This document shows, one piece after another, positions 23,258 through 34,538 of a stretch of DNA of 64,000 nt; the first letter of the stretch is position 1, and each line of letters starts with the position of its first letter. Made by a program: the position numbers and the translations under genes. The notes beneath the pieces were generated by a model that worked only from the letters and a program-made list of their open reading frames with translations, was not told the DNA's origin and searched no databases. The stretch comes from Protopterus annectens (taxonomy: Eukaryota; Chordata; Ceratodontiformes; Protopteridae): assembly GCF_019279795.1 (NCBI RefSeq), contig NC_056737.1:1200874723-1200938722 (forward strand). Reading direction: 5' to 3'.

Positions 23258-24125
23258 TTATACTATCTGTCTTCGTATCCAATCTCTCTTGATTTCTTTA
23301 TTTCTGTGGCTGAATAAACAGAATTGATTAAACAGTATTCTTACTTATGAGAATATACAAACAGAATTGCTAAAGATTTAAAACACTGGGTTTATTTTCT
23401 TGTATATCTCTATAATATGTATTTGTCTTGTATATCTATTTCCATTTGTATTATGTAAAAACTTTCTTGACTTTCAAAGTTAAGCTGATGTTATGTAAAA
23501 ATTTCTGTGATTGTATGGAGCATTTCCTTGGGCCTCCACTGAAAATAGGTCATTTGGGCCTAGTGGACTTTCCCGGTCAACAAATGTCAATAATTAATAA
23601 ATAAATGAATAAAGGTTGTTTTTAGTAGTGGAAAGAGGAAGGTGAGGAGAAAAGGAAAATGTTGTGAGACAAAATAAGTGTTGATAAAAATTATATTAAC
23701 GTGCAGCTAAGTTAGTGGGTGAGTGTAGAGTAGATGAGAAGGGATGAGGTAACTTGAGGTGGAGGATTATAAAAAACATTTCTAGTTGCTGACTGGTTAG
23801 TCCATGATTTAATAAAATCCTTTCATAATCAGTTTAAAGTTATCAACTTTAAAAGATAACACTCCCCCATATGAATTGGAGTTTCATTTACACTCTTTCA
23901 CTGCGGTGATACAAATCCTTATTGCAGGGATTGTTGAAAAAGAAAAGTGAAATGCCCTATAATTCTTTCCTTAATATTAACTAAGAAAAATGCATTCATA
24001 TCAGCAAGTCCCAGTAAAGTTTCTTTCTTTTTTCTGAAATAGCATCTATAGCCATGTCTCCTGTGATTATTGGGCATGAGAATTCAGTTATTCTGTTTTC
24101 ATGATATACTTCTTGTCTATTACCA
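23258..24125. other. Unassigned AT-rich sequence
   Basis: No recognisable gene, repeat boundary or RNA gene. Presumed intron. Confidence 0.55.
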
Positions 24126-24580
24126 TCTTTTCTTACTCTTAAAAACATATGCAAAACATACTACAGTTTTATCTGGATCTATTATTATGTTATCCCCTTC
24201 ACTATCCCAATACTTTCTGTCCTTGCCTACACTATTTCACACAATTAAACATGATTTCTTTTTATCTACCACATATTTACCCACTTTATACACATAAGCT
24301 CTGTTTTCTATTGAGTATCTACACCTTTCTAGTAGTGTCCTTATATTTAAACCTGTTATATTTGGCCGTGTTACATTTACTAATACTCCGTCCTCTTTTA
24401 AAATGCTCATTCTCCTTTGTCTTCTAATACAAATTTTAATGTTAACATTTAATGGGGAACAGTCCTTTGTTGATTTTTTTCTCCACTTGTATCATAAAAT
24501 ACAATCCACATATCCTGCACACTGGTTCCCACAAACGATTTCTTCCAATCACAATATTGTAGAGAAAATTGATTAGAGCA
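24126..24580 (-). pseudogene. Unidentified degraded coding sequence on the minus strand
   Basis: Read on the minus strand, about 24215-24410 is open for roughly 65 codons with plausible protein composition (e.g. RQRRMSILKEDGVLVNVTRP, YKVGKYVVDKKKSC). A second open stretch nearer 24130-24210 includes DNIIIDPDKTVVCFAYVF. Frame changes and one stop separate them. I do not recognise the family. It may be part of a LINE or DNA-transposon protein, since everything else of this kind here is a transposon. The AT-rich codon use could also mislead. Confidence 0.35.
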
Positions 24581-24761
24581 TAATCAGCCATATAAAAGTT
24601 TTTTTTTTATTGTTTTACTGGAAGTTACAAAAGTCTGTGAATAATTAACAACTGTGCTCCTATACATCTGGGGTAGCGATTATGTCCCAGGGGCATCTAT
24701 AACATACTCAAGGCATAGGCACAAACCCATGGCCTAGGGGCCATATATTGGGTAAATCAGG

Positions 24762-24945
24762 ATCTGATGTCATTTTCATTCAGTCCTTAACTTATGGGTT
24801 TGGATCAGTGACACAGGTCTGACTTGGCTACTTCTTCCAGAGCGTAGGACCCTAGAATTCTGGAGCTTCTCACTTTACCCACAATGCCTCACCAACCTAG
24901 CGTACCTCAGATCTTATTAGCTGCCATTTTAAACAGGTGTGGATT
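24762..24945 (+). repeat. DIRS-4 left inverted terminal repeat
   Basis: It starts GATCTGATGTCATTTTCATT and has the inner block ACCTCAGATCTTATTAGCTG. It is an inverted match to 30755-30932 (for example the GGAGCTT...ACCCACAATGCC segment pairs with GGCATTGTGGGTAAAGGGAG). Confidence 0.82.
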
Positions 24946-24954
24946 GCAAACTCT

Positions 24955-25524
24955 TGCTCTACCAGGAGTGGATGACTTCCTGAATGATACTGCTATGCAT
25001 TTCTTGGCATTTAGTTTTAGTCCACAGCTCGGACACCAGTTGTTTGTCTGTGTTAGCCCTTTGTGGAGAACATTTGTGTCGGTGTGTGATTCAATGACTG
25101 CTCCTAATTTGCAATCATCTGCAGATTTAGTCAGCCAGAGGCCACTGACATTGGCCTTGACTTCAGAGAAGTACATTCCAAAAATGAGTGGTCCCAGTAC
25201 TGATCCCTGAGGGACTCTTCTCGTGGCTGCCCTCTTTATAGAGGTGGACTCCCTAGTTCTAAGTTTCTGGGACCTGTTTGTGAGCCAGTTGGCTATCCAC
25301 CGAGAGACATAAGGGTTTGTACCTAACCTCCTGAGTTTGTCAACAATGCCCAAGTGGGATATTGTGGCAAATGCCTTGGTCATGTGAAGGTAGGTAGTGT
25401 GAACCATTTTTCCCTCATCCATTGCTTTGGTGGCCTTCTCAAAGAAGTACACCAGGTTGAGTAGGCATGACCTACCCTTGATGAAACTAAATTGGGCTGA
25501 GTTCAGTGTACTGTTTTTTACCAT
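24955..25524 (-). mobile_element. CR1-like LINE RT fragment truncated at both ends (LINE-b)
   Basis: An open minus-strand frame of ~200 codons covers RT motifs. FIKGRSCLLN and HTTYLHMTKAFATISHLG come first, then RVPQGSVLGPLIFGMYFSE, ADDCKLGAVIESHTDTNVL and GLKLNAKKC. It is clearly the same family as LINE-a (shared FSEVKAN, TQTNNWC). Similarity stops just after KSSTPG on the 3' side (near 24958) and before the fingers on the 5' side (near 25520). The first Asp of the DLxKAFD-type motif is His and the second is Ala-Thr. It lies between the DIRS-4 left repeat and gag. Confidence 0.88.
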
Positions 25525-25650
25525 GGCTGGTAGTCTATCTTAACTGTGTGTACTTTTAATAATTGCCATTGTTGTTAATGCTTATCTCTTTTTTCTATTA
25601 AAAAACTTTTTTATATTTCTATCATATTTGATTGGCCTTAATTTCTCAAT

Positions 25651-27855
25651 ATATCGGATAAACCATCTGGTTTCAAAAAATGTGTGACATGTGGGCATAA
25701 AATCCCCAATTCAGATGCCCACACAAAGTGTGTATATTGTCTAGGTCCTAAACATCTGGATGTTGACTGTGAGATCTGCAAGGGATTCAACTCCTGAGCT
25801 CTAATTAAAAGAAGGAACAAATAGATACTTAAGGGTCTCATTCCTTCTAAGCTTTTATCTATGGTTGCTGGGGCTTAAAATTCCAAGAAACAGGACAAGA
25901 GGGGCAATTCTGTTGCCAAAGATTCTCGCAGGAGATCTCTGGATCGCCCTTCTACTTCAGTGTCAACTTCAGCTCCATCTTTGGAGACACCGGTGAAACA
26001 TTCAAAAAAGTTGCATCCAACTGTTTGGATCTGAAGCTAAGACCTGAAAGATCTCTTTGCATCTAGTCCCAAGTTTTATGCTCAGAGCCTGTTACTTCCA
26101 GATTGCCTTCACTCTTCCTCAAACAGTCAGTAATTTGAAGCCCTCTTCATCAGCATCCTCTCTTCAATCCTCCAGGAGCCTATCCAAAGTCGATGTGGAT
26201 AGGATGATGAGGAAGTTACTAAAGATCCAGATACAAATGGGATTTCTCTTGACTCTGACCCCATCTGGTCCTGAGAGCATCCATAGAGCCACACCACCTA
26301 TTATATTACCTTTTCCATTCCATAATTCAGTTTTGGAGCTGTCGGATCCAAAAGCCTTGGCGACGTCTTCCTTGGATCCGAAGATCATGTTGTCTTTGAC
26401 TCTGATAGTTTCTCTGAGTGGCCTGGTTCTGAGTGCCTCAGAGCAGGACAACTCTCAGAGCTGAAGCATTGCCACTGGTTCTAGAGTATTGGAGTTGACT
26501 CCAAATTGTGGGAGGCCATCTCTTCCCCTCTGAGCATTGGCATTAGATAGCTCAGTTTTGACTCCCTCCTTGGGTGGGTTGCCTATGGGATGATGGGAAC
26601 TGATGGTCTGTGAAGGACCTTTGTTGGATCCATCAGACTATGCCTCCCCCAGGCATTGTGCTTTTGATGTAATTTAGGGAGTGTTCTCTATGCTTACATG
26701 CCTACAGAGGACACAACCCTGTCCCCCTTGGATCAGACTTCCTTGTCTCATTCGATTTACATCCAGAACCTCATTCATCCATTCTGCTGAGACAGCCAGC
26801 CTGAGCCAGTGTCTAGTCTACCCATCAGGGTATAGTTATCTATTCTGATACCTCCCTGGAGTACCCCACCGAAGAGGTCCCTCAGAAGAGAATATGCAAG
26901 AGGAGGCACATAGACTCCACATGAGTCTATCACAGAAGACACTGATTTTGATGAGGGAGAGGGTCACCAGGTCACCATCTGATGATGTCACCTTCAGAGA
27001 CATGTTGGAGCTCCTTAAATAACGGGGTGCTTGATCCTGCAATAACCCTTCCCAACAAAAATCAGTATTTCTGGAGGCTTTTGTGTCTGGCCAGCACAGA
27101 TGAGCTTATAGATTTGGTCTCTTGGCAGGCATGGAAGGAACCAGACAACATTGAGCCTATATCCAAGAGACCAGGCAAAATCCTTGCACCACTGTCCACA
27201 CTGGAGTAAATGAGTACCTGTTGATGCCATGGCTATTGCTGTGGCCACAAGGAAGGAACTAGCAGAACAGAATTTCTCTGTCCACCTCCAACAGGGAGTC
27301 TACGGAGCTGGACAGATTTGGGAAGTGTGTCTATACTTTAGTGACCTTTGCTCTGAGGTTGTGAATTATTTGGCACATTTGACTAGACTTTAGAGAGATT
27401 TGATCAAGGAGCTTACCAAATCTCTCTCTAGGTCCTTATCTTCCAAGGAAGAGAATACCATGTCCTCACAGTTGGCTACGCAATTCATCCATGAGGCTGA
27501 TCTCTCATGCAACAGAAGGTATCTCGAGGGCTGTGGGTTCGGGCATTTCCATTAGGAGACATGTCTAGATGAGCTTGTGTGATTTTTGCAGAGCCCTTCA
27601 AATCTTCTTTTATCAGTGCACCCTTTGATGGAACCTCGCTGTTTGGTCCCAGAGTCAAAGACACACTATCTAGATGTGAACAAGATGGGAAGACCCTGCC
27701 TGCTGTGGTCATACCTTTTGCTACTCCTCAGAGGTCATTTTCCAGAAATCAGTGAGGTGGTAGAAAGATGTGGTCCAAGAATTTCCAGGGTCCCTTTCAA
27801 GATATACATGAAGAGAGTTCCCCCAGGAGCAGAGGGGGGAGCTCAAATGGAAGAT
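25651..27855 (+). pseudogene. gag: DIRS-4 gag (decayed, start codon lost)
   Basis: The expected start reads ATA TCG GAT AAA CCA (25651). The cysteine module follows with VTCGHKIPNSDAHTKCVYCL spacing like the other copies. A stop follows FNS near 25796. Fragments of the Ser-rich region (26057-26460), acidic region (about 26935-26965) and core (DRFGKCVYTLVTFALR near 27312) are spread over frames. The tail with VPPGAEGG near 27815-27840 ends in the foreign segment. Confidence 0.83.
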
Positions 27856-28203
27856 GCATATTTTAACATAATTATTATGTATGTTTTGTGTTTTAAACAT
27901 GTTTAGAGTATACTGGTATATATTAATTGAGTAATATTGAAATGTTTTTAAAAATGTAGTTCTTTTAATGTATAAACTAAGAGATAGGTTCTTTTAAAAG
28001 TTAATTGTTGGTTAGGATGATAGGCTGGCTGTAGCATGTGATTATGAATGACTCCCTATTTAAAGAGTGTAAGAATTTACTGATTTTATGTACTGATGAA
28101 AGGTGGTTAACCCAAAATCTTTGCATTACATTTTTGGCGTGAGTAATTGTGTTGGATTTTTTACGCACTACGACCTATACAACTTGTGACTGTGACTCCT
28201 TGA
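27856..28203. mobile_element. Insertion/deletion patch with a Penelope- or SINE-like 3' tail
   Basis: DIRS-4 coding is lost between the gag tail and a point just after the RT YLDD motif. The replacement includes ACTGATGAAAGGTGGTTAAC, then TTACATTTTTGGCGTGAG and TTTTTTACGCACTACGACC. This resembles the 3' untranslated ends of Penelope-like elements or SINEs that borrow them. No terminal repeats or target duplication could be found. Confidence 0.4.
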
Positions 28204-29465
28204 TGCTCTAACCAGGCATCAACTGATTCAAGCAAGGGACTATTTACTCCAGCTGTGCTCCCGTCTGCGAATATCTGTCAATTACAACAAATCTCAGCTC
28301 ACACCAAATCAGACTTTGGAATTCATATGTGCTGATTTCAATACAGGAACCCAAATAGCTTCTCTTCCCCTGTCTCAGATACAAACAATTCAATTCCAGG
28401 TAAAAAAGATTGTTCAGAATTCTTCCCTCCCAGCTTGTCTGATACTCCAAGCCTTGGGATCCATGGCATCGGCAATCACTCTTGTACCTCTGGCCTGGTT
28501 GCATATGAGAATCTTCAATGAACACTCGCAACTCACTGGTCTGTTCCACAACACCCATTATCCTGGCCAGTCAAAATAAGTCAAGCTTGCAAGAATTACC
28601 TTATCTAGTGGATCCACTCCAATCAAATGCACTGAAGCTGTCCCTTTGTTCTCCCTCAAACCAAAGCTACAGTGATCATAGATACCACCCAGCTCATGTG
28701 GGGGGGCAGTTCTTGGGAAGGACATTCCAAGGCACGTGGTCTCCCAAAGAGGCCAAAATGCATACCAGTGTTTGCAAATAAGAGCTATCTTCCTAGTGTT
28801 GCAGGCCTTCCAAGACACTCTCCCAACCTAAACTACTGCAATTCAGACAGACATATATCGGTGGTCTGGTATATCAACAAACAAGGGGGAACCAGATCTT
28901 ACTCTCTTTGTCAAGAAGCTATGAGAGTATGGCAATGGGCAATATCTTCCAATTGCTTTCTGATAGCAATGCACATCCTGTGGAAATCCAACATGATTGC
29001 AAACAAGTTAAGCAGGTCCATTCTGATGCCTCATGAGTGGCCAACCAAAGTCAACGTGGCAGAGATGATTTTCCATCAATGGGGCCAACCATTCTAAGAC
29101 CTTTTTGCATTTTGCCTCAACAAGCAGTGCACCAGGTTCTTTGCCCTGATCCCCCCACCCCCGGGAAGTTACTGAGGGATGCTGTACTTCACACTTGGCC
29201 CTCCAGTCTCCTTTATGCCTATTCCTCATTAACCCTCATTGCCAAATTTCTCCAGAAAGCATCTCGAGTGAAGAACATGGTTATCCTCATTGCCCCTTAC
29301 TGGCCTCATCAGATATGGTATACCTTCCTTTGGTCTCATCTTCTACATCTGCCCTGAATTCTGGATCCAATTCTAGACCTCTTGTCTCACCCAACAGGCA
29401 CGACTCATCTGGACATATCCGACCTCAAATTGACTCTGTGGTTTCTCCAATACCCTTGATTTGTT
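28204..29465 (+). pseudogene. pol: DIRS-4 RT(C-terminal)-RNase H-methylase-like remnant
   Basis: It begins just downstream of where YLDDWLIT should be (TRHQLIQARDYLLQL). It then covers the RT thumb, the RNase H segment with a D-T-T-Q-L-M-W-G-G start near 28680 and an INKQGGTRSYSLCQEAMRVW block near 28875. The methylase-like region (LLYAYSSLTLIAKFLQKAS, ILIAPYWPHQIWY) is near 29210-29320. Several frame changes are present. Polymerase active-site sequence is absent. Confidence 0.87.
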
Positions 29466-30504
29466 AGTCAGCCCAGGATCTCATCCTCCAGCCATCACAT
29501 TTTATTATCTTCCCTTAAAGCGTCCATTAGAAAAAAAATTACAAAAGCAAATGGAAAAGGTTTGTTTTTTGGGCCCATGTCATGAATTTAGATCCCTTTT
29601 CAGCAATGATTTCAAAGGATCTTGACTTTTTAGCTGCAATTTGAATGATGATGCTAGCTCCACAACTGTCAAGAGTACAATTAGTAGCCATTTCCTACTT
29701 TCATATTGGAGTAAATAATTCTACCTTAGCTTTCTCAAAGCTTTGTAAAGCCTTTCTCAGGGAAACCTACTTACTTAGACCTCTTTTAAAAGATCCTACT
29801 CCTCCTTGGGATTTAAATATTGCTCTTCGAGCCTTGACACAACCTCCCTTTGAACCCTTGGCTAAGTCTGAGCTAAAGTTTTTGACCTGAAAAACTTTTT
29901 TCTTAATTGCTATCACTTTTGCCAGAAGAGTCTCTGAATTTCAAGCATTGTCTTCTAAATCTCCTTACTTAAGTTTTCACAAGGATAGGGTTTCCTTATT
30001 GACCAGTCCTTCCTTTTTTCCAAAAGGTGGTGTCAGAATCTACTATTTATCAAGCCATCAGTCTTCTTTCCTAACTTTCCAAACTAAGGAGAGTGTATGT
30101 TGCACTTTTTGGATGTCCACAGACAGTTACATACCTACCTTCACAGAACCAAAGATTTAAGAAAATCTGAGCAATTGTTTGTTTCCTTTTCTGATTCAAA
30201 ACTAGGCAAACCAGTGTCTAAAGTGACCTTGGCCAAATGGTTAACTGATTATTTTTACCTTTGTTTATCAGAAAGTGGATTTACCTTTACCACAACCTCC
30301 AAAAGCCCATTCCACCAGGTCTATGGCAACTTCATAAGTTGTTATGTCTAGAACTTCCTTAGATGATATTTGTGCAGCTGCAACTTGGGATATCTTCATA
30401 CCTTTATTGCTCATTACAAATTGGATCTAATCTCTTGGGGAACAGCCGTCTTTGGCTTGGTGATGCTCTGGAATATCCTTCCTTGGAGTCTTCCCAGGAT
30501 TTAG
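29466..30504 (+). pseudogene. DIRS-4 tyrosine recombinase (decayed)
   Basis: Segments seen are SKWKRFVFWAH near 29548, VAISYFHIGVNN near 29685, ITFARRVSEFQAL near 29920 and the H-x-x-R box AHSTRSMATS near 30307. A terminal LCAAATWD..LLITNWI region is in a shifted frame near 30370-30430. Stops follow LDFLAAI (near 29640) and KFLT (29888). Confidence 0.87.
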
Positions 30505-30524
30505 ATAGCTGGGAACTCTGTCAT

Positions 30525-30627
30525 AACAGTTGAGGAAAGAATGAAATTGGACAACGTCAGATTAAAAAGTTATGTACTCACTATAACATTCTATCCGTGT
30601 TGTCCATTTTCATTCTTCCTCAACTTC
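30525..30627 (+). repeat. DIRS-4 internal complementary region
   Basis: Reverse complement of the left end joined to the reverse complement of the right end. The core GTTATG-TACTCAC-TATAAC is at 30569-30587. Confidence 0.86.
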
Positions 30628-30754
30628 CCACCTACTTACCCCCTCCGTTTTCTACTCCTGGGGAGACTGAAGAGTTTTTGAGGAGCATCTGTTCATGGTT
30701 ACATTCTTTTATTATTTCTCATTGCTGTGGTAGTCTTATGGGCAGTAAGCAAAA

Positions 30755-30932
30755 TCTGAGGTATGTTAGTCTGGTGGGGCATTGTGGGTAAAGGGAGGAG
30801 CTTGAGAGTTCAAGACTCTATGATCTGGAAGAAGCGGCCGAGTCGTATCCGAAGGTCATATCCAAACCCAGCAGTTGAGAAAGAATGAAAATGGGCAACA
30901 CAGATGGAATGTAATGGTGAGTACATAACTTT
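30755..30932 (+). repeat. DIRS-4 right inverted terminal repeat
   Basis: It contains AAATCTGAGG, GGGTAAAGGGAGGAGCTTGA and a GTATCCGAAGGTCATATCC segment. It ends AATGGTGAGTACATAACTT. Confidence 0.84.
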
Positions 30933-32295
30933 ATTTTATATAAATAGCTGTGGTGTGCTGAATTTTGTTACTTATGAGTAGCTTCAGTCAAACTGGTGTA
31001 GTCCTTTGTAGTGCAGATTGCTTTATAATCCTCGTAAATCTCTCTTGCACATGCTGCTTGAAGGGAGTTCTGTCAACTGCTGAACTGAGGATCTTGAAAA
31101 TAATTGCCCTGCCAGTGGGTGTTTCTGTGTTCCAGTCCACCTTCATATGACTTTTTTTGCTAGGGTGCTGTCCTCTTCTTGATATTCACGGGGAATAGTG
31201 TTATTCTGTTTGTGATCTTACTGTGCCTTTGCCAGTTTCATAGCTCTTTTCATTTTACTTTCTTTTGGTTTCCCTCCATGCCATTTGGGTTTATGTCATT
31301 GTATTTTAGATCTTAAATGAGATATATGTGATGAATGTATAGTCTGAGGCTCCGCTGATACTGCATACAATACGGACATAAAAGAACATCAGCTAAATTA
31401 TTTTTTGCACTTCATTTCAGTTTGTTATATTTTTCCATACTTCTAGAATAGTAATGCAGAGAAGGCAGCTACCAGAAATTGGAATATATATGTATTTTTT
31501 TTTAATTCAGAAGTAAAATAAGCAATATCTCTGTGACATTTCCCAGAAATATTAGCAAGACATGTATGAGTACCAGATTGATCTTTGTATGGTAAAAATG
31601 CACTGTGAAATTGAAGTGTATTGACAAATGTGAATGTCCAACTCAAACAATAACGTGATGTTTTTTCTGTCTGAAATTACATAAGCTTGAACACTGCTTA
31701 CACATAGTTGTTAAAAGTTTTTTTCTGTTAATGGCAATTGAGAATAAATCATGTAATTATACTATGTTTTGCTCAAAATGAAAGATCTGCTCAAGTATGA
31801 TATAAATCTCAATTCTGTAGCAAGAGGTACAACACTGGTAGCGAACAATTTTCTATTAAAGCCACAAGACTGGAAGAAATGTTACTTTTACTAACTGTTA
31901 TGCATGCATCTGACAGATTGTTGCAAAATGTAACTATGGCAGGTCAGTAGCATTTGCATTTTGCAACTATGTAACTTAAGAACATGTGAAATCAATTTGA
32001 CGTTACTCTAAATTCCTAGTCCTAAATTTGGGTATTTGTTGAAAAGGCCAGTACTTGCTACTGACAATGCTTTGCATGACATTTTTATCTTCTGTATACA
32101 GTAATATATTACTGAGCATCCAGTCTTGTGATAATTCTTATGATGTAACAGGACTGAACTGCATATTTATGTTTTACTAAAGTACACATTTAGTCTAACT
32201 TAAAGGTAAAATCAAATGCACCTTTTGCATGTTTGGAAGGTGGTGTTTACAGATTAAAAGTTGCTAACTTGTTCTTTTTTTCACCTTTTTTGTAG
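30933..32295. other. Intron sequence upstream of the sodium-channel exon
   Basis: AT-rich non-coding DNA with no recognisable transposon. The last 40 bases include the polypyrimidine tract TTCTTTTTTTCACCTTTTTT and the TAG acceptor. Confidence 0.7.
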
Positions 32296-32416
32296 AAATT
32301 ACACCAGATCAGCTCATCCGAAGGGAGCACAGTTGATATCAGACCAATTGGAGAAGGAGAACAGCCAGAGGTGGAACCAGAAGAGTCCCTTGAACCAGAA
32401 GCATGCTTTACAGAAG
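32296..32416 (+). CDS. SCN2A: Voltage-gated sodium channel alpha subunit, single internal exon (II-III linker)
   Basis: This 121-bp exon encodes 40 codons plus one base, starting in phase 0 with AAA and ending ..ACA GAA G. The peptide contains [24 protein letters not shown] and EACFTE. These are segments of the cytoplasmic linker between domains II and III of neuronal Nav1 channels, just before domain III. It is preceded by a strong pyrimidine tract and TTGTAG, and followed by GTAGCG. The [15 protein letters not shown] stretch resembles SCN2A more than my recollection of SCN1A, SCN3A or SCN8A, so the family is certain but the paralogue is only likely. The neighbouring exons are not in the window, so both flanking introns exceed 31 kb. 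The exon looks intact and under constraint. Confidence 0.93.
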
Positions 32417-32559
32417 GTAGCGTTTGCTCTTTAAAGAACGGCTAATTAAACAAACTAAACTTTGCTATTCAGCATTCACTTTCTGTCTTAATATTGTAGT
32501 GTTTCAAATGTTCTTTGGGAAACTGGAGACCAATTACATTGGGAAATACTGACTAATAT

Positions 32560-34000
32560 ATTTACAGTTATTCAGAAAAGACTAATGTCTGTCATGAAAG
32601 AACTGGATGCAAGGGTGTATAGAGCTAAAGGTAAAAGTGTAAACAAAGTGCTACTGATGGTTAAAGATGTGCTTGAGTGTATAGATAAGGGGAAAGAGAG
32701 TGATGTGGCTAAGATATTTCATAGTACTGACCATGGGGAAATGTCGAACATTTTAAAAGAAAATGAGGTAGAAGAAAAAATAAGAAGGATGCTGAGACCA
32801 ATTTATGAAATTCTTGTGTGCCTGTGATAGTGAATAGATGGGTAGAAAAAAGACAGGAAAGAGGGCTAAACCAGGGTTGTCCATTGAGTATGTGGCTGGT
32901 TGTGATGGTAATGAGTGCAGTTATACAAACATGTAAATCAAGGTTACAGGATAGAAGATAGAAAGTTTAGGAAGGGTAAAGGGATAGAAAGTTTAGGAAG
33001 GGTAAAGGGACAGAAAGTTTAGGAAGGGTAAAGGGACAGAAAGTTTAGGAAGGGTAAAGGGACAGAAAGTTTAGGAAGGGTAAAGGGACAGAAAGTTTAG
33101 GAAGGGTAAAGGGATAGAAAGTTTGGGAAGGGTAAAGGGAGAGAAAGTTTAGGAAGGGTAAAGGGACAGAAAGTTTGGGAAGGGTAAAGTGATAGAAAGT
33201 TTGGGAAGGGTAAAGGGATAGAAAGTTTGGGAAGGGTAAAGGTACCATTGATGCTAGCGTGTGCAGATGATTTGGTTTTAATAGCCAAGAACAACGATTA
33301 TGAGGATGAAAGAGATAATTTATGGAACAGAGTCAGTTTTGGGTTCAGTAGAGTTACAGTTAAATATGTCAAAAAGTAAAAGGTTTGGAGATGTGGTAAG
33401 AATGACAGGAAATTATTTTTCCATAAGCGCAATTGATGTTTTAGGGGTTAGATTTTGAAGAGAACATGTAGTAATAGCACAACAGATAGAATTAAAAAAT
33501 AAATGAAAGTTGACAGATTGGTGAAGGGTGTTTCAGATATCCTTAAGAAAAAGGATATACATGTTAAACACATATATTTTAGGAAAGCTAACATGGGGGA
33601 GGGCAAGGATGAGCTCAATAAAACGTATGATAGTTTATAGTGTAAAAGAAAAGGGGGCTTGAATTTAATAAATCCAGTTGTTTTCTTACCATCAATAAAT
33701 TTTGATTGAGTGTTAAAAAAGTGTCTGAAAAAAGACAATAATAAGAAATTTGTTGTTTGAAAAATATAAAGGCACATGGATAGGTGGTATAAGAAAAGGA
33801 AACAGGAAACAAAGGTTTGGAAGGGAAGGAATATGATTGCAAAATAAAGATAAGAAAAACTGATATAAAGAAAGTACAAATGAAAAGGGAATAATGGTAT
33901 TAAAAATAATTAAAGCATACTATTTTATTGATCCTTGTGGAAAAATGTGGGAGGGGGTGAATACAATAAAGCAATAAGGAAAAAGCAGGGAAAAATATAA
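32560..34000 (+). mobile_element. LINE RT remnant (LINE-e)
   Basis: It starts about 140 bp after the exon donor. Pieces of a non-LTR reverse transcriptase appear in order. An open segment at 32585-32825 includes HGEMSNILKENEVEEKIRR and IYEILVC, which fits the RT region between the first Asp motif and the next block. RGLNQGCPLSMWL follows near 32856. ADDLVLIAKN follows near 33260, and KGGLNLINPVVFLPS near 33650. A 26-bp minisatellite is wedged between the GCPLS and ADD motifs. Both ends are unclear. The clade is unresolved; the YADD-like and GGL-type motifs would suit an L1/Tx1-like or related group. Confidence 0.72.
32958..33241. repeat. 26-bp minisatellite, about 11 copies
   Basis: The unit is GGAAGGGTAAAGGGACAGAA plus AGTTTA, with A/G and C/T variants (gggatagaaag, tttggg). 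It lies inside the LINE-e RT region, so it expanded after insertion. Translated frames over it are artefacts. Confidence 0.95.
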
Positions 34001-34009
34001 TATTCTATC

Positions 34010-34180
34010 TTATGTTGTCAATTTTCATTCATTTCTCAACATATGGGTTTGGATCGGCTCCTCGGATCCAACTCAGCTGCTTTTTACAGCTTGTGACCTA
34101 CTGTAGACTCTCTAGCTCCTCCCTTACCCATAATGCTATAGACCCTCTCCATACCTCAGATCTTGTTTGCCGCATTTGCA
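34010..34180 (+). repeat. DIRS-5 left inverted terminal repeat
   Basis: It starts TTATGTTGTCAATTTTCATT and contains GGTTTGGATCGGCTCCTCGG. The inner block is ACCTCAGATCTTGTTTGCCG. Its inverted mate is at 42090-42279 (CTTGTGACCTACTG pairs with CAGTAGGCCACAAG). Confidence 0.88.
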
Positions 34181-34424
34181 TATGCACATGGCCTGTGTTA
34201 GCTCTCAAGCATTATACTGAGTTACAAAGTTTTTCCATTCTAATATCATAATATCTTATTATCTTTTTCTTATATTTGTTCTTACACGTTAGTATTCTTT
34301 ATAACCTCCTTTATCCCACACATTTCTGTAGCATATCTTAATACCATTGTTGTCCCCTTTTACCATTTCTGGTAATCTTTCCTACCATTCTTGGTAGTTT
34401 TTCCCTTTTTTCTTTTTCCTATTA

Positions 34425-34538
<114 letters not shown>

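Larger units (their letters stand above)
24762..30932 (+). mobile_element. DIRS-4, old element with deletion and insertions
   Basis: Both terminal repeats, gag, the 3' two-thirds of pol, the recombinase and the internal complementary region are present. A LINE fragment (about 24955-25520, minus) sits in the 5' region. A foreign ~350-bp segment (27856-28203) replaces the N-terminal RT half. The gag start codon is ATA. It is decayed throughout. Confidence 0.9.

Noticed and set aside
32585..32827. Open frame just after the sodium-channel exon as a further host exon
   Set aside because: The sequence follows the layout of a LINE RT, is followed by GLNQGCPLS and ADDLVLIA motifs, and does not resemble the next sodium-channel exon.
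33045..33294. Minus-strand open frames with repeated LSLYPSQTF-type peptides
   Set aside because: These are translations of the 26-bp minisatellite.
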